From Clostridia bacterium (GTDB lineage: Bacteria > Bacillota > Clostridia > Christensenellales > QALW01): a stretch of DNA of 64,000 nt. Both the position numbers and the translations under genes were made by a program. Positions 17,182 to 25,573 of the stretch are shown here, one piece after another. The notes beneath the pieces are model-generated. The model had not been told where the DNA came from and searched no databases. It was given only the letters and a program-made list of their open reading frames with translations. The first letter of the stretch is position 1; each line of letters starts with the position of its first letter. The stretch spans positions 62,001-126,000 of the forward strand of contig JAFVVO010000019.1 of the NCBI GenBank assembly GCA_017502165.1, in the 5' to 3' direction.

Positions 17182-18013
17182 CGTGAGAATTTTCGGTATA
17201 AAAATAAAAATACATCCTTCAATGCTGGGATGTATTTTGCTTTGGATTCTTTCGGGAAATGCAAGTGCAGGGCTTACCCTTTTTCTTGTGTTACTTTTGC
17301 ACGAGCTTGCCCACGGAATCATAGCCAATCTTTTAGGAATGAAAACGGAAAGCATCACCTTTTATCTTTTTGGCGGTGAAGCGGAAATAAGGGGCATAGG
17401 GGATAATTTTGCCCAAGAGGGTATTGTTGCCGCAATAGGCCCTATCGCAAGCGTTTTAACGGGCTTTCTGTGGCAGAAAATGAGCCAAAGCGGCATAGCT
17501 CCTCCGTGGGAAGATTTTGTTCAGTATTCCTACGCAATCGGTGTCTTTAATTTACTTCCCGTGTATCCCCTTGACGGCGGAAGAATACTGTGCGCAGGAT
17601 TAAAGGGAGCCTTGGGAGAAAAACGCGGCAAAAAAATTTGCCTTTGGTTTGGGCTTGCTTGCTCAGCCTTGTTTTTTATTTTCAGCCTTTTTATATTGGT
17701 GAAATATAAAAAAAGTACAACAGTAGTAATGGCGGCATTTATGCTTACCGCTTCCGCCCAAGCAATGAAAATACCGAAGGTTATGCCAAGCAGGGAAAAG
17801 GTTTGGCGCAATAAAGACGTAAAAATTATTAAATTATCCTGCGATACGCCTTTAACTGACGCTTTTAACGAATTTGGCGGCGGAAAATTTTTTATCGTTC
17901 TGTTAGAAAATGAAAACGGCAGGATAGAGGGAGCCTTAACGGAAAAGGAGATTTTCAACGGTCTGCTTTTAGACAGCAGGCAAACTCTTAAACAATTAAA
18001 AAAGCATTTATGA
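17174..18013 (+). CDS. spoIVFB: SpoIVFB-like site-2 intramembrane metalloprotease (M50)
   Basis: Intramembrane zinc protease; SpoIVFB processes pro-sigma-K in the mother cell during sporulation. The 279-residue protein has HELAH at residues 43-47 in a membrane helix, the second ligand motif NLLPVYPLDGGRIL near 120-133, and a C-terminal CBS-like region ending TEKEIFNGLLLD. That CBS segment is where family members sense ATP. The start may be TTG 17174 (8-base overlap with spoIVFA) or GTG 17183; neither has a clear ribosome site, pointing to coupling. A two-way terminator overlaps its stop. Confidence 0.87.
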   Translation: MRNVRIFGIKIKIHPSMLGCILLWILSGNASAGLTLFLVLLLHELAHGIIANLLGMKTESITFYLFGGEAEIRGIGDNFAQEGIVAAIGPIASVLTGFLWQKMSQSGIAPPWEDFVQYSYAIGVFNLLPVYPLDGGRILCAGLKGALGEKRGKKICLWFGLACSALFFIFSLFILVKYKKSTTVVMAAFMLTASAQAMKIPKVMPSREKVWRNKDVKIIKLSCDTPLTDAFNEFGGGKFFIVLLENENGRIEGALTEKEIFNGLLLDSRQTLKQLKKHL

Positions 18014-18039
18014 TGCGCTAAACGTATCATAAATGCTTT
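18001..18039. terminator. Bidirectional terminator between spoIVFB and dusB
   Basis: Perfect 14-bp stem AAAGCATTTATGAT (18001-18014) with ATCATAAATGCTTT (18026-18039), extendable by three more pairs. It contains the spoIVFB stop and reaches the dusB stop, serving both convergent genes. Confidence 0.8.
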
Positions 18040-18986
18040 CAGTCAAGACTTCTGAGATATTCAATTAAAGAAATAAATTCTTCCTTCGTTTTAATATTCA
18101 TTATGCCGTTTCTGATTGAAGCGGCATTTTTCATTCCGTGGGTGTACCAGGCAATATGCTTTCTCATCTGAAGCATAGCCGTATGCTCACCCTTTGCGTC
18201 GATCAGGTCAAGCCCGTGCTTAAGGGCAACGTCAAGCTTTTCCTGATGGGAAAGAGAAAATGACTCACATTGCAAAAAGGCAAGAATTTCTGCAAAAATC
18301 CAAGGTCTTCCCTGGGCGGCACGGCCTATCATAACTGCGTCACAGCCGGTAAAGGAAAGCATTTTTTCGCAGGAAACACCTCCGGAAACGTCACCGTTAC
18401 CGATAACGGGAATCGAAACGTTTTCTTTTACCGCTTTAATTACGTCAAGGCTTGCTTTTCCGCTATAGCCCTGGGTAGTAGTTCTGCCGTGAACAGTAAT
18501 TGCGCTTGCGCCCGCTTCCTCTAAGCCAAAGGCAAATTTATCGGCGTAAACCGAATCCCAGCCTGCACGTATCTTAACGGTAACGGGCTTATCCGTGCTT
18601 TCAACGCAGGCGGAAACTATTTCCTTTGCCAAGGGCAGATCCTTCATTAATGCGCTGCCCTCGCCGTTGGAAATTATTTTTCTTGCAGGGCAACCCATAT
18701 TTATGTCTATTACGTCAAACGCGTCAAAAACGGGGTTTTTAAGCTGCTGCGCCATAGTTTCAGGGCAGGAACCGAAAATTTGTGCGGCTTCAGGGTGCGT
18801 GTTCGAAGGAGCAAGCAGTTCTGCCGTTGCGTTGCTGTCGTAAAACAGTCCCTTTGCGCTGACCATTTCAGTAACGGTAAAGGCGGCGCCAAAATCATAA
18901 CAGATTTTGCGGTAAACGCTATCCGTAACGCCTGCCATAGGCGCTAAAATCAATTTATTTTTAAGAAACACGTTTTTTATTTTCAT
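18039..18986 (-). CDS. dusB: tRNA-dihydrouridine synthase (DusB type)
   Basis: Flavin-dependent enzyme that reduces uridine to dihydrouridine in tRNA. The 315-residue protein has LAPMAGVTD near residue 14, the signature DINMGCPARKI with the catalytic cysteine near 99, VKIRAGWD, ITVHGRTTTQGYSG and IGNGDVSGG plus MIGRAAQGRPWIF for FMN binding. Length is typical. The ATG overlaps the upstream stop by four bases. It is the last gene of the DUF951-lepB operon. Confidence 0.93.
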   Translation of the reverse strand: MKIKNVFLKNKLILAPMAGVTDSVYRKICYDFGAAFTVTEMVSAKGLFYDSNATAELLAPSNTHPEAAQIFGSCPETMAQQLKNPVFDAFDVIDINMGCPARKIISNGEGSALMKDLPLAKEIVSACVESTDKPVTVKIRAGWDSVYADKFAFGLEEAGASAITVHGRTTTQGYSGKASLDVIKAVKENVSIPVIGNGDVSGGVSCEKMLSFTGCDAVMIGRAAQGRPWIFAEILAFLQCESFSLSHQEKLDVALKHGLDLIDAKGEHTAMLQMRKHIAWYTHGMKNAASIRNGIMNIKTKEEFISLIEYLRSLD

Positions 18987-19714
18987 ATTTTGTGCATCTC
19001 CGGAAGCTTGTTTCTGAAAACGGTGTAATATGAAAATCCGCAGCTTTCAAGCATCTGCTTTGCAAGGGCAAAATTGTTGCCTACAAATTTAGGATTGCTT
19101 GCATTTGAGCCAATCGTAACAATTTCACCGCCGAATTCACGGAAGCGTGCAAGAATGTTTTTATCAAACAGTGATTTTTCACCTAAGAGAGAGGCGTCAA
19201 GCTCCAGTCCCTTTCCGCAATAAGCCGTGCGCATTAAAATGCTGTCGAATAAATCGGGAAATTCTCTGTAGCACAAGGCGGGGGATGGGTAATAAGCGTA
19301 TTTTCCCGGGGCGGCTATTGAGCCTAAGCAAGAAAAATCAAAGGCGGCATCAAGAGAATCAAACACCTTCAGAAGATATTTTTCGTATGCCTCTGCTCTG
19401 GAACGGGCGGAATAATATTCAAGAGAGCGGATATCGTTTCCCTCAACGGTTAAAACGGAATTTACAACGTAGTCGTATGAGCGCGACAGAATTTCAAGAG
19501 CTAAACGGCTATGAGTTTCATATTCAAAGGGAACAATAGCGCCTGATAAAATTTCAAGACTTTTATGGGTCAATTTTCTGCATTTTTCGCTTTCAAGGGG
19601 AAAAACAACATGCTCAGTAAAGCACAGACCCGATAAATCTGTCTGCTTTGCCTGAGCATAGCAAAGGGATATGTAGTTCTTATCGTTGCTTGAGCAAACG
19701 TTACAATCAAACAT
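18983..19714 (-). CDS. PHP-domain phosphoesterase-like protein lacking its metal ligands
   Basis: Resembles histidinol-phosphatase-type PHP proteins over its 243 residues, but the metal centre is gone. The usual DxHxH at the N-terminus reads D3-C-N5-V-C7; TEH (33-35) is kept; the SVH motif reads SVL (86-88); the GH motif reads GS (131-132); GSDAH reads GSNAS (202-206). Catalysis is therefore unlikely; a binding or regulatory role is the inference. I use the ATG at 19714 because GAGG lies just upstream and the longer frame overlaps the preceding gene. It is coupled to dusB by a 4-base overlap. Confidence 0.7.
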   Translation of the reverse strand: MFDCNVCSSNDKNYISLCYAQAKQTDLSGLCFTEHVVFPLESEKCRKLTHKSLEILSGAIVPFEYETHSRLALEILSRSYDYVVNSVLTVEGNDIRSLEYYSARSRAEAYEKYLLKVFDSLDAAFDFSCLGSIAAPGKYAYYPSPALCYREFPDLFDSILMRTAYCGKGLELDASLLGEKSLFDKNILARFREFGGEIVTIGSNASNPKFVGNNFALAKQMLESCGFSYYTVFRNKLPEMHKI

Positions 19715-19722
19715 AAAATACC

Positions 19723-20568
19723 TCAGTCGGCAGGCTTCCAGTTCCATTTTTTGCAGGCTTCAAGCCAAACACCGTCATCAAGCGGGTGGGTGGAAACGCC
19801 TTTAGCCTTTGCAAGATTAAATACGTACCTGGCAAAGCCGATTATATATTGCCTGCCCTTTGACATTTCCTTGTAAGCAATCTGTCCCCAGATAGAGCTA
19901 TCCCAAAGACCGCGGTCAACGTATTCCTGCTTAATCTTTTCACCGTCGTAATAAACGTGGTTAAGCTCAAAGGAGAACTGATTTTTTGAAACGTTCAAAA
20001 TGGCGTAGTCCGCCCTGAAGGCTTCACCCTTCTGGCTCAAGCCTACAGAGCCGGGGTTAAGCACAAGCTTATCGTTATGTAAATAAGAAAACTGATAATG
20101 GTTATGTCCGCACAGAAGAATGTTCTCGTCTATGCTTTCAAGGCATTCGTTCAGGCGGGCAGGCTCATTGTAATAAAGAAGCTCACGAACGTTGTCGGGA
20201 GAGCCGTGCACCAGACGGACGGATATGTCACCGTCCTTAACGGTTAACTGATTAGGCGCTTCCATAACGAATTTTTTAGCATCACCCTCAAGGAAAGCGA
20301 TGGAATCACGCATAAACTTCCATTGAAGTGCCGTTTGCGTTTCACCAAAGCCTAAAAAATGCTCTCTAGCTAATTCTTCTCGGTTTCCTGCAATCATAAC
20401 GGCATCTTTTTCTAAAAGCAAATTGATTACTTTGTCGGGGGAAGGGCCGTCGCCAACGTTGTCTCCAAGAACAAGAATCTTGTCGTATCTTGATGCGGGA
20501 ACTTTATTCAGTATGGCTTCGAGGGCAACTATATTGCCGTGTATATCAGATAAAACAAGATACTTCAC
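19723..20568 (-). CDS. Metallophosphoesterase (YfcE-like/calcineurin-like)
   Basis: Predicted cytoplasmic phosphodiesterase or phosphatase of 281 residues. Motifs in order: SDIHGN at 7-12, GDNVGDGP at 35-42, GNREE at 61-65 in place of the more usual GNHD/E, VHGSP, CGHNHYQF and NPGSVGLSQ. The metal-binding Asp/His set is otherwise complete. The last 80 residues form an extra helical tail ending WNWKPAD. The substrate is unknown. It lies two bases after lepB and eight before the PHP-like gene. Confidence 0.85.
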   Translation of the reverse strand: MKYLVLSDIHGNIVALEAILNKVPASRYDKILVLGDNVGDGPSPDKVINLLLEKDAVMIAGNREELAREHFLGFGETQTALQWKFMRDSIAFLEGDAKKFVMEAPNQLTVKDGDISVRLVHGSPDNVRELLYYNEPARLNECLESIDENILLCGHNHYQFSYLHNDKLVLNPGSVGLSQKGEAFRADYAILNVSKNQFSFELNHVYYDGEKIKQEYVDRGLWDSSIWGQIAYKEMSKGRQYIIGFARYVFNLAKAKGVSTHPLDDGVWLEACKKWNWKPAD

Positions 20569-20570
20569 AA

Positions 20571-22046
20571 TCAGCCCTCCAAATTGGTGAAGGGACTGAG
20601 TCTGAAAATAACCTTACCGATAACGTAATCCTTGCTGATAGGACCAAGCTCCTCGCTGTCGGTGGAGTTTCTTCTGTTGTCGCCTAAAACGTAAATGCAA
20701 TCAACGGGAACGATATATTCCTCAATATCATTTCCGGGGGCCTTGATGTAATCTTCTTCAACAACCACGTCGTTAACGTAAAGAACGCCCTCGGTCACGC
20801 GGATTCTGTCACCGCCTAAGCCGATTACACGCTTAACGTACATATCGTTGTAGCCGGCGGTGTTGTATTCGCAGATTATAATGTCACCCCGTTCAACCTC
20901 GGAGAAATAATATGCGCATTTTGAAACAAAAAGCTTTTCACCCGTTGAAAGGGTGGGCATCATGCTGGGACCGTCAACCGTTGCAATTACGAAAACAAAC
21001 ATACGCAAGAAAATTGCAATGGCTACCGCAAGAGTAATGGTTAACATCCAGCTTAAAACAGCTTTAACGGTGCGCGCTTTTTTAGGATTGCGGTTTGAGG
21101 GAAGCGAAAGTCTGTATCTGATGTGAGGACCGTTTTTGCCGGTAAACACGTAGGGAGTTTCAAAGGAAGCTAAAACGGGAGTATTCTTTATGTCCTCAAA
21201 TTTAGTTAAGCCCGCAAAAACATCGTCATCTGCCTTGGAAACGGTAAATTCCGCTTCCTGATCAAGAATATTGTCCTCCAAGGCTTTCGTTGCCATTTCA
21301 ACGTCGCTTTCGTCGGCAACCACTTCTTCAACAAAGAATTCCTCAATAACGGGCTCTGTATCCTCGATGATTTCATCGTCGCCAGGCTCCTTGAGGGTTT
21401 CGTCTTCAATAGTTTCCTCAACGAATTCGTCCTCGATAACTTCCTCAACAGTTTCGTTTTCGATTTCCTCTTCAATAGCGTCTTCGATGATTTCCTCTTC
21501 AACAGCGTCTTCAACGGTTTTGTTTTCGATAGCGTCTTCAACGATTTCCTCTTCAATAGCTTCTTCAACAGTTTTGTTTTTGATAGCGTCTTCGATGATT
21601 TCCTCTTCAACAGTTTCCTCGATGATTTTGTCTTCGGTTGCTTCCGAAATAAGCTCTTCAGGAATGGGCTCTGTAATTTCCTCCTGCTCGGTTTCGGAGG
21701 GGACATATACGGTGTCCTCGTTTAAGTCCTTATGCAAATCGGGAGAAGTATCCTTTTCTGCTTTCTTTTGCTCTTCGGCTAATGCCGCCGTGGCTTCAAC
21801 AAAGAATTCGTCGGAGGCTTCGTTGGCAAACAAAGAAAGCTGAGCACCCGAGAAGGACTCGTCCTCGTCAGCGTTTTTGTTCGAGGCTATAGCTACTGCT
21901 TCCTCCTGTGCAAAAACGTTAATGATAGAGAAATATTCTTCTTCCGAAGACGCCTCCTGGGCAACGCTTTCAGATAATTCGTCGCTATTTAAGCCTTGTT
22001 CACTTTCAAAATCAAACAAGTTGAAGGAATTGTTTTTCTTACCCAT
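20571..22046 (-). CDS. lepB: Signal peptidase I with a very long acidic N-terminal extension
   Basis: Membrane serine protease that removes signal peptides. The catalytic part is ordinary: one membrane helix (LSWMLTITLAVAIAIFLRMFV), Ser in DGPSMMPTL, Lys in YVKRVIGLGGD, and GDNRRNSTDSEELGPI. In front of it lie about 320 extra residues dominated by Glu, Asp, Ile and Val, with imperfect 18-residue repeats of the type VEEAIEEEIVEDAIENKT. Ordinary SipS-type enzymes have only a short N-terminal tail. The extension would sit in the cytoplasm. Start at 22046 (MGKKNNSFNLFDFE) fits the one-base gap to DUF951; 17 further codons upstream are possible. Confidence 0.88.
   Translation of the reverse strand: MGKKNNSFNLFDFESEQGLNSDELSESVAQEASSEEEYFSIINVFAQEEAVAIASNKNADEDESFSGAQLSLFANEASDEFFVEATAALAEEQKKAEKDTSPDLHKDLNEDTVYVPSETEQEEITEPIPEELISEATEDKIIEETVEEEIIEDAIKNKTVEEAIEEEIVEDAIENKTVEDAVEEEIIEDAIEEEIENETVEEVIEDEFVEETIEDETLKEPGDDEIIEDTEPVIEEFFVEEVVADESDVEMATKALEDNILDQEAEFTVSKADDDVFAGLTKFEDIKNTPVLASFETPYVFTGKNGPHIRYRLSLPSNRNPKKARTVKAVLSWMLTITLAVAIAIFLRMFVFVIATVDGPSMMPTLSTGEKLFVSKCAYYFSEVERGDIIICEYNTAGYNDMYVKRVIGLGGDRIRVTEGVLYVNDVVVEEDYIKAPGNDIEEYIVPVDCIYVLGDNRRNSTDSEELGPISKDYVIGKVIFRLSPFTNLEG
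21478..21639. repeat. Coding 54-bp tandem repeat in lepB
   Basis: Three adjoining 54-base units (21478-21531, 21532-21585, 21586-21639) encode the acidic repeats of the signal peptidase extension. The third unit diverges in its second half. Weaker copies continue on the left side. Confidence 0.75.
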
Positions 22047-22047
22047 T

Positions 22048-22236
22048 TTAATCTTCTGCCTTAATAATATTTTTTGTTCTTTTTTTGCATTCCTCACGGT
22101 CCAGCATAATCAAACGGCCGCAGCCTAAGCATTTGAGCTTTATGTCTGCTCCGGAACGAACACAGGACCATTCGTTACTTCCGCAAGGGTGAGGCTTGCG
22201 AGTTATAACCGTGTCACCTACGTTTATTTCAAACAT
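22048..22236 (-). CDS. DUF951 family protein
   Basis: Small 62-residue protein with the family layout: FEINVGDTVITRKPHPCGSN, a G-rich turn, then CLGCGRLIMLDREECKKR. The three cysteines suggest a zinc-binding or redox site. Function is unknown; the family is widespread in Firmicutes. It is first gene of the operon that continues through lepB, the metallophosphoesterase, the PHP-like gene and dusB. Confidence 0.9.
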   Translation of the reverse strand: MFEINVGDTVITRKPHPCGSNEWSCVRSGADIKLKCLGCGRLIMLDREECKKRTKNIIKAED

Positions 22237-22266
22237 ATTTCCACCAAAAATAAAATTTATTTATAT

Positions 22267-22295
22267 ATTATACTTTATAAAACGAAAAAGTTCAA
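22267..22295 (-). promoter_or_regulatory. Promoter of the DUF951-lepB-dusB operon
   Basis: On the minus strand TTGAAC (22290-22295), 17 bases, TATAAT (22267-22272), 31 bases before the DUF951 ATG. Confidence 0.75.
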
Positions 22296-22320
22296 TCAAA
22301 AAATACAAAATATCAAAACG

Positions 22321-24150
22321 CTACTGTAATTTTGCAAGACGCTCAATGGCGGCGGCAAACATTTTTGCGCTGATACGTAAATCCTCGATAAAAATGCTTT
22401 CGTTAGACTGATGCGCCATATGAGGACGGTCTAAAAATTGCACGCCGAAGGCAACCGCTTTTCCGGGGAAGGCTCTTGCGTACGTTCCGCCGCCGATAGC
22501 AAGGGGCTGATCGTCACGGTTTGTATATTCTCTGTAAACGTCCATAAGCGTGCTTACCAAGGGAGAATCTGCGTCAACGTGGTGGGGAGGCTGAGAATGT
22601 TCAACCTCAAAATCCCAGGAGTGAGGCAGGGCAGACTGCAAAAGTGCTGAAATATCGGCAAAGGAATAGGTAACGGGATAGCGGATATCAATAACGATTT
22701 TGCAATCATCGTCGTTCATTTCGGGGTAAAGCGGGTTTTTACCAATAAAGCACATACCGAGGTTCAAGGTCAAGGGACCTGAAATATCGTCGTAAAGCTT
22801 AAGGTTTGCGCCTTTTCCGTCGGTAGAATCAACAAAAATACTCATAACATCTTTAACGAATTTTCCCTGGCTGTCCTTTAAGTCTAAAGCGTCAAGCACC
22901 TTAAAAAGCTGGAAGAATGCGTTTACGCCCTCTTCGGGAGTTGAACCGTGGGCAGAAACACCAAGGGAAGTAAGTTCCAGAACGTTTCCGTTAATGGTAT
23001 AGGCAACGTTTCGCTCATCAAGGAAAAGGGAATCTAACTTGTCCGCAAATTTTTCAACATCACCGATAACGGTGGCAGTTGCTTTGTCGGGCACCATATT
23101 AGGTCGCATTCCGCCCTGAACGTAAAGCTGATATTCACCTTCTTCAAGGTTGGTATTAATTTCAAAGAAGCCCATACCCTTTTCGGTAATAATAACGGGA
23201 TATTCGCCGTCGGGAGTAAAAGCTAAATCGGGAGACTCCTCTGATTCAACGTATTTGTCCATACAAGCCCAGCCGCTCTCCTCGTCACAACCGAAAATAA
23301 GACGGATTCTGCAAGGGATTTCACCAAGAGATTCCTTAACTGCCGCAACCGAATAAATGGCGGCAACGCAGGGTCCCTTATCGTCAATGGCGCCTCGGCC
23401 GAAAATTTCTTCGTCGGTAATAACAGCAGTAAAGGGGTCAGTACTCCAACCGTCAGAGGCAGGAACAACGTCAAGATGGCAAAGAATACCGATAAGTTTT
23501 TCGCCTTCACCGATTTCAGCCCAACCGCAGTAATTATCAACATTTTTCGTTCTCATACCGAATCTTTCGCAAAGCTTTAAGGTTTCCTCAAGAGCCTTTG
23601 CGCAGGGCTCGCCAAAGGGCATATTATCCTTTGGCTCAGCTTTAACAGAAGGAATAGCAATAAGCTTCTGCAAATCAATCAGCATTGAGTCAAAATTGCT
23701 TTCAATAAAAGCATCGGTTTTGCGGGTGCATTTAAGATATGCCAGCATATTTTCGTTAAGAGCAAGGGAATATTTTTTACCGTTTGCAAAAACCGTACAG
23801 GCTTTTTGTCCATATGGATACAAGCGCTTGCCGCAGGCGGAAGCCTCGATTTTTTCTACCGAGCCCTTGTCGATTTTAATCTGTTTAATGCAACGGGAGC
23901 CTGATTTTTGTTCAATTGACAAAACGTCACCGTCAAAGGAATATTCGTAGGAGCAAAAAAGAGGCTTTAACACAAAATATCCGATTAAGAATAGTGCAAG
24001 GAAGCTTCCCGCAGTCCAAACGGTAGGATTGGAAAAGGATAAAAGAGTAAAGCCGATAAAAGCGCCCATAACGGCAACAATTAAAAGAATAATTAAAGCA
24101 AGCGCTTTAATAAAGCCTAAGGACTTTGGTTTGCAGGTTTGGTTAAGCAT
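22321..24150 (-). CDS. pepV: Membrane-fused PepV-type dipeptidase (M20)
   Basis: Zinc dipeptidase of the PepV/M20 family fused to an N-terminal membrane module. Residues 145-609 match PepV: HLDVVP with H225 and D227, GRGAIDDKGP, GCDEESG, FTPDGEYPV and the C-terminal PHHVDADSPL and MAHQSNE, so the active site looks complete. Residues 14-36 and 45-63 are two membrane helices, and 66-143 form a small beta-rich domain (SYEYSFDGDVLSIEQ). PepV is normally a free cytosolic enzyme of about 465 residues. The fused domain should keep the enzyme on the inner membrane face. It follows the 195-residue membrane protein by three bases. Confidence 0.85.
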   Translation of the reverse strand: MLNQTCKPKSLGFIKALALIILLIVAVMGAFIGFTLLSFSNPTVWTAGSFLALFLIGYFVLKPLFCSYEYSFDGDVLSIEQKSGSRCIKQIKIDKGSVEKIEASACGKRLYPYGQKACTVFANGKKYSLALNENMLAYLKCTRKTDAFIESNFDSMLIDLQKLIAIPSVKAEPKDNMPFGEPCAKALEETLKLCERFGMRTKNVDNYCGWAEIGEGEKLIGILCHLDVVPASDGWSTDPFTAVITDEEIFGRGAIDDKGPCVAAIYSVAAVKESLGEIPCRIRLIFGCDEESGWACMDKYVESEESPDLAFTPDGEYPVIITEKGMGFFEINTNLEEGEYQLYVQGGMRPNMVPDKATATVIGDVEKFADKLDSLFLDERNVAYTINGNVLELTSLGVSAHGSTPEEGVNAFFQLFKVLDALDLKDSQGKFVKDVMSIFVDSTDGKGANLKLYDDISGPLTLNLGMCFIGKNPLYPEMNDDDCKIVIDIRYPVTYSFADISALLQSALPHSWDFEVEHSQPPHHVDADSPLVSTLMDVYREYTNRDDQPLAIGGGTYARAFPGKAVAFGVQFLDRPHMAHQSNESIFIEDLRISAKMFAAAIERLAKLQ

Positions 24151-24153
24151 TTT

Positions 24154-24741
24154 TTATTCCTCCGTAATTAATGATTTCAAAAATTCTCGTGCTTCAGGGG
24201 TATGGTCACCCTGAGTCAGCACCGCATAAACGTCGCTTTGAAGGGATATAAGAGTTGCTCCCGTGTCTGTTACGGGAAGATTTTTAACCGGCAGCGCATA
24301 AAGAACGCCGTCTTTATAGCAGCACTCCTCAAATGTGCCTTCTATCTCCAGCGGAACGGCACTTTTAATTGAGTAAACGGTTTCGAGCAGATTTTTATTT
24401 ACGAAAACAATTTCGGTGTTTTTGCTTTGAACAAGGAACTGTACGTAGTCGGCAAAGGTGTAATTTTCAATGGTTTGAACAAACTCGGTGGCGTCGGCAT
24501 AATCAAGGGCGGAAATTCCCACGTGCTTAACTTGCGTAACGTTCTTAACGTGCTTTTCCATCTGAGGATTACTCTCCGACGAAAGCACCGAATCAATCAA
24601 AATGATTTCAATACCGTCCTTTGCGGAATTAAGCTGAGAAACCACGTCGTGCACGGTGGAGGACACCACGAAAACCGCAAAAATCAAAACTAATATTATG
24701 CTCCAGGAATGGTAGAGAGCGTATTTTAATTTTTCTATCAT
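24154..24741 (-). CDS. Membrane-anchored protein of unknown function
   Basis: 195 residues, not recognised. One N-terminal membrane helix (SIILVLIFAVFVVSSTVHDVV) is followed by an extracytoplasmic alpha/beta domain. The C-terminal half (FEECCYKDGVLYALPVKNLP, then TQGDHTPEAREFLKSLI) recalls fragments of bacterial solute-binding proteins. It overlaps the next upstream gene by four bases, and both share this layout, so they may work as a pair. Confidence 0.6.
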   Translation of the reverse strand: MIEKLKYALYHSWSIILVLIFAVFVVSSTVHDVVSQLNSAKDGIEIILIDSVLSSESNPQMEKHVKNVTQVKHVGISALDYADATEFVQTIENYTFADYVQFLVQSKNTEIVFVNKNLLETVYSIKSAVPLEIEGTFEECCYKDGVLYALPVKNLPVTDTGATLISLQSDVYAVLTQGDHTPEAREFLKSLITEE

Positions 24742-25403
24742 ATATTATCTCCAACGATTGCTTTCAATACTTGCTTTGAGTCTTCTATCCTTTTTGAGCC
24801 CTTGTAAATAACGGCAATAACCCGCGCATCAAGGGAAATTCCATCTAAAGCGAAGGTATCTTCTTCTGCAGGCATAATAGGCAAAGGCTGACCTAAGCCT
24901 ACAAATTCTGAGGTGCCTAAGTTAATAAGACCTTCTGTTTTACAGCTTGTTACGTCAATACCGTAGATGTTGCCGTCGGAGGCGCATATTCCTTCGGAAA
25001 ATGTGTCGTCAAGAGGCACAAGCATATTGTTTTTAAGAAGCACGGAATAAAATATTTCGTTATCTACCAGCAGAATATCACCTTGGGAAGCGCCAAGACG
25101 GGTGGCAATCTGTGACCAGCCGCTTTGTCCTTGGGTAATAGTAATCTGCTCGTTGCCCACCTGATTTGATAGATAAACGGACACCTCAAAATCGGGAACG
25201 GCGGGGAATTGTTTTTTTAATTCTTCCGCCCATTTTTCACCGTCGGCACCGGCAATATTAGTTTGGTACGCCAAAATAATCAGTCTGTCACGAAAGGCGT
25301 AAAGATAATTCTGCCTTAAAAAGAATATTCCCGTTGTAATGCAAACGGTAAGAATAAGGCAGATGGCAGTCACAAATATTCGTTTTTTAACGTTATTTTC
25401 CAT
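24738..25403 (-). CDS. Membrane-anchored solute-binding-like protein
   Basis: 221 residues with one N-terminal membrane helix (IFVTAICLILTVCITTGIFFL) and an external domain. The piece GDILLVDNEIFYSVLLKNNMLVPLDD looks like the hinge region of extracellular solute-binding proteins, but the protein is only half their length and has no lipobox. First gene of the unit leading to pepV; GGTG lies before its ATG. Function is unknown. Confidence 0.6.
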   Translation of the reverse strand: MENNVKKRIFVTAICLILTVCITTGIFFLRQNYLYAFRDRLIILAYQTNIAGADGEKWAEELKKQFPAVPDFEVSVYLSNQVGNEQITITQGQSGWSQIATRLGASQGDILLVDNEIFYSVLLKNNMLVPLDDTFSEGICASDGNIYGIDVTSCKTEGLINLGTSEFVGLGQPLPIMPAEEDTFALDGISLDARVIAVIYKGSKRIEDSKQVLKAIVGDNI

Positions 25404-25447
25404 ATTTCACACCTAAAAATATTCGGTATCAGACCGTACTAAATATA

Positions 25448-25476
25448 ATTATACTATATTATTTGATTTATGTACA
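25448..25476 (-). promoter_or_regulatory. Promoter of the pepV unit
   Basis: On the minus strand TGTACA (25471-25476), 17 bases, TATAAT (25448-25453), 45 bases before the ATG. Confidence 0.6.
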
Positions 25477-25526
25477 TAAAAATTTTAGTGAAATTCTGCA
25501 ATAACTTTCCCTGCTTGGAAAAACAA

Positions 25527-25559
25527 AAAGAACCTGCCGAAATTTTCAGCAGATTCTTT
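25527..25559 (-). terminator. Terminator after rmuC
   Basis: Stem of about 11 pairs, AAAGAACCTGC (25527-25537) with GCAGATTCTTT (25549-25559), followed on the minus strand by a T-rich run. Confidence 0.75.
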
Positions 25560-25573
25560 TTTACTTGTGATTA

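Noticed and set aside
21271-21843. 190-codon plus-strand frame, almost only Ser, Thr, Val and Ile
   Set aside because: It is the antisense of the acidic repeats in the signal peptidase gene; no ribosome site and no family pattern.
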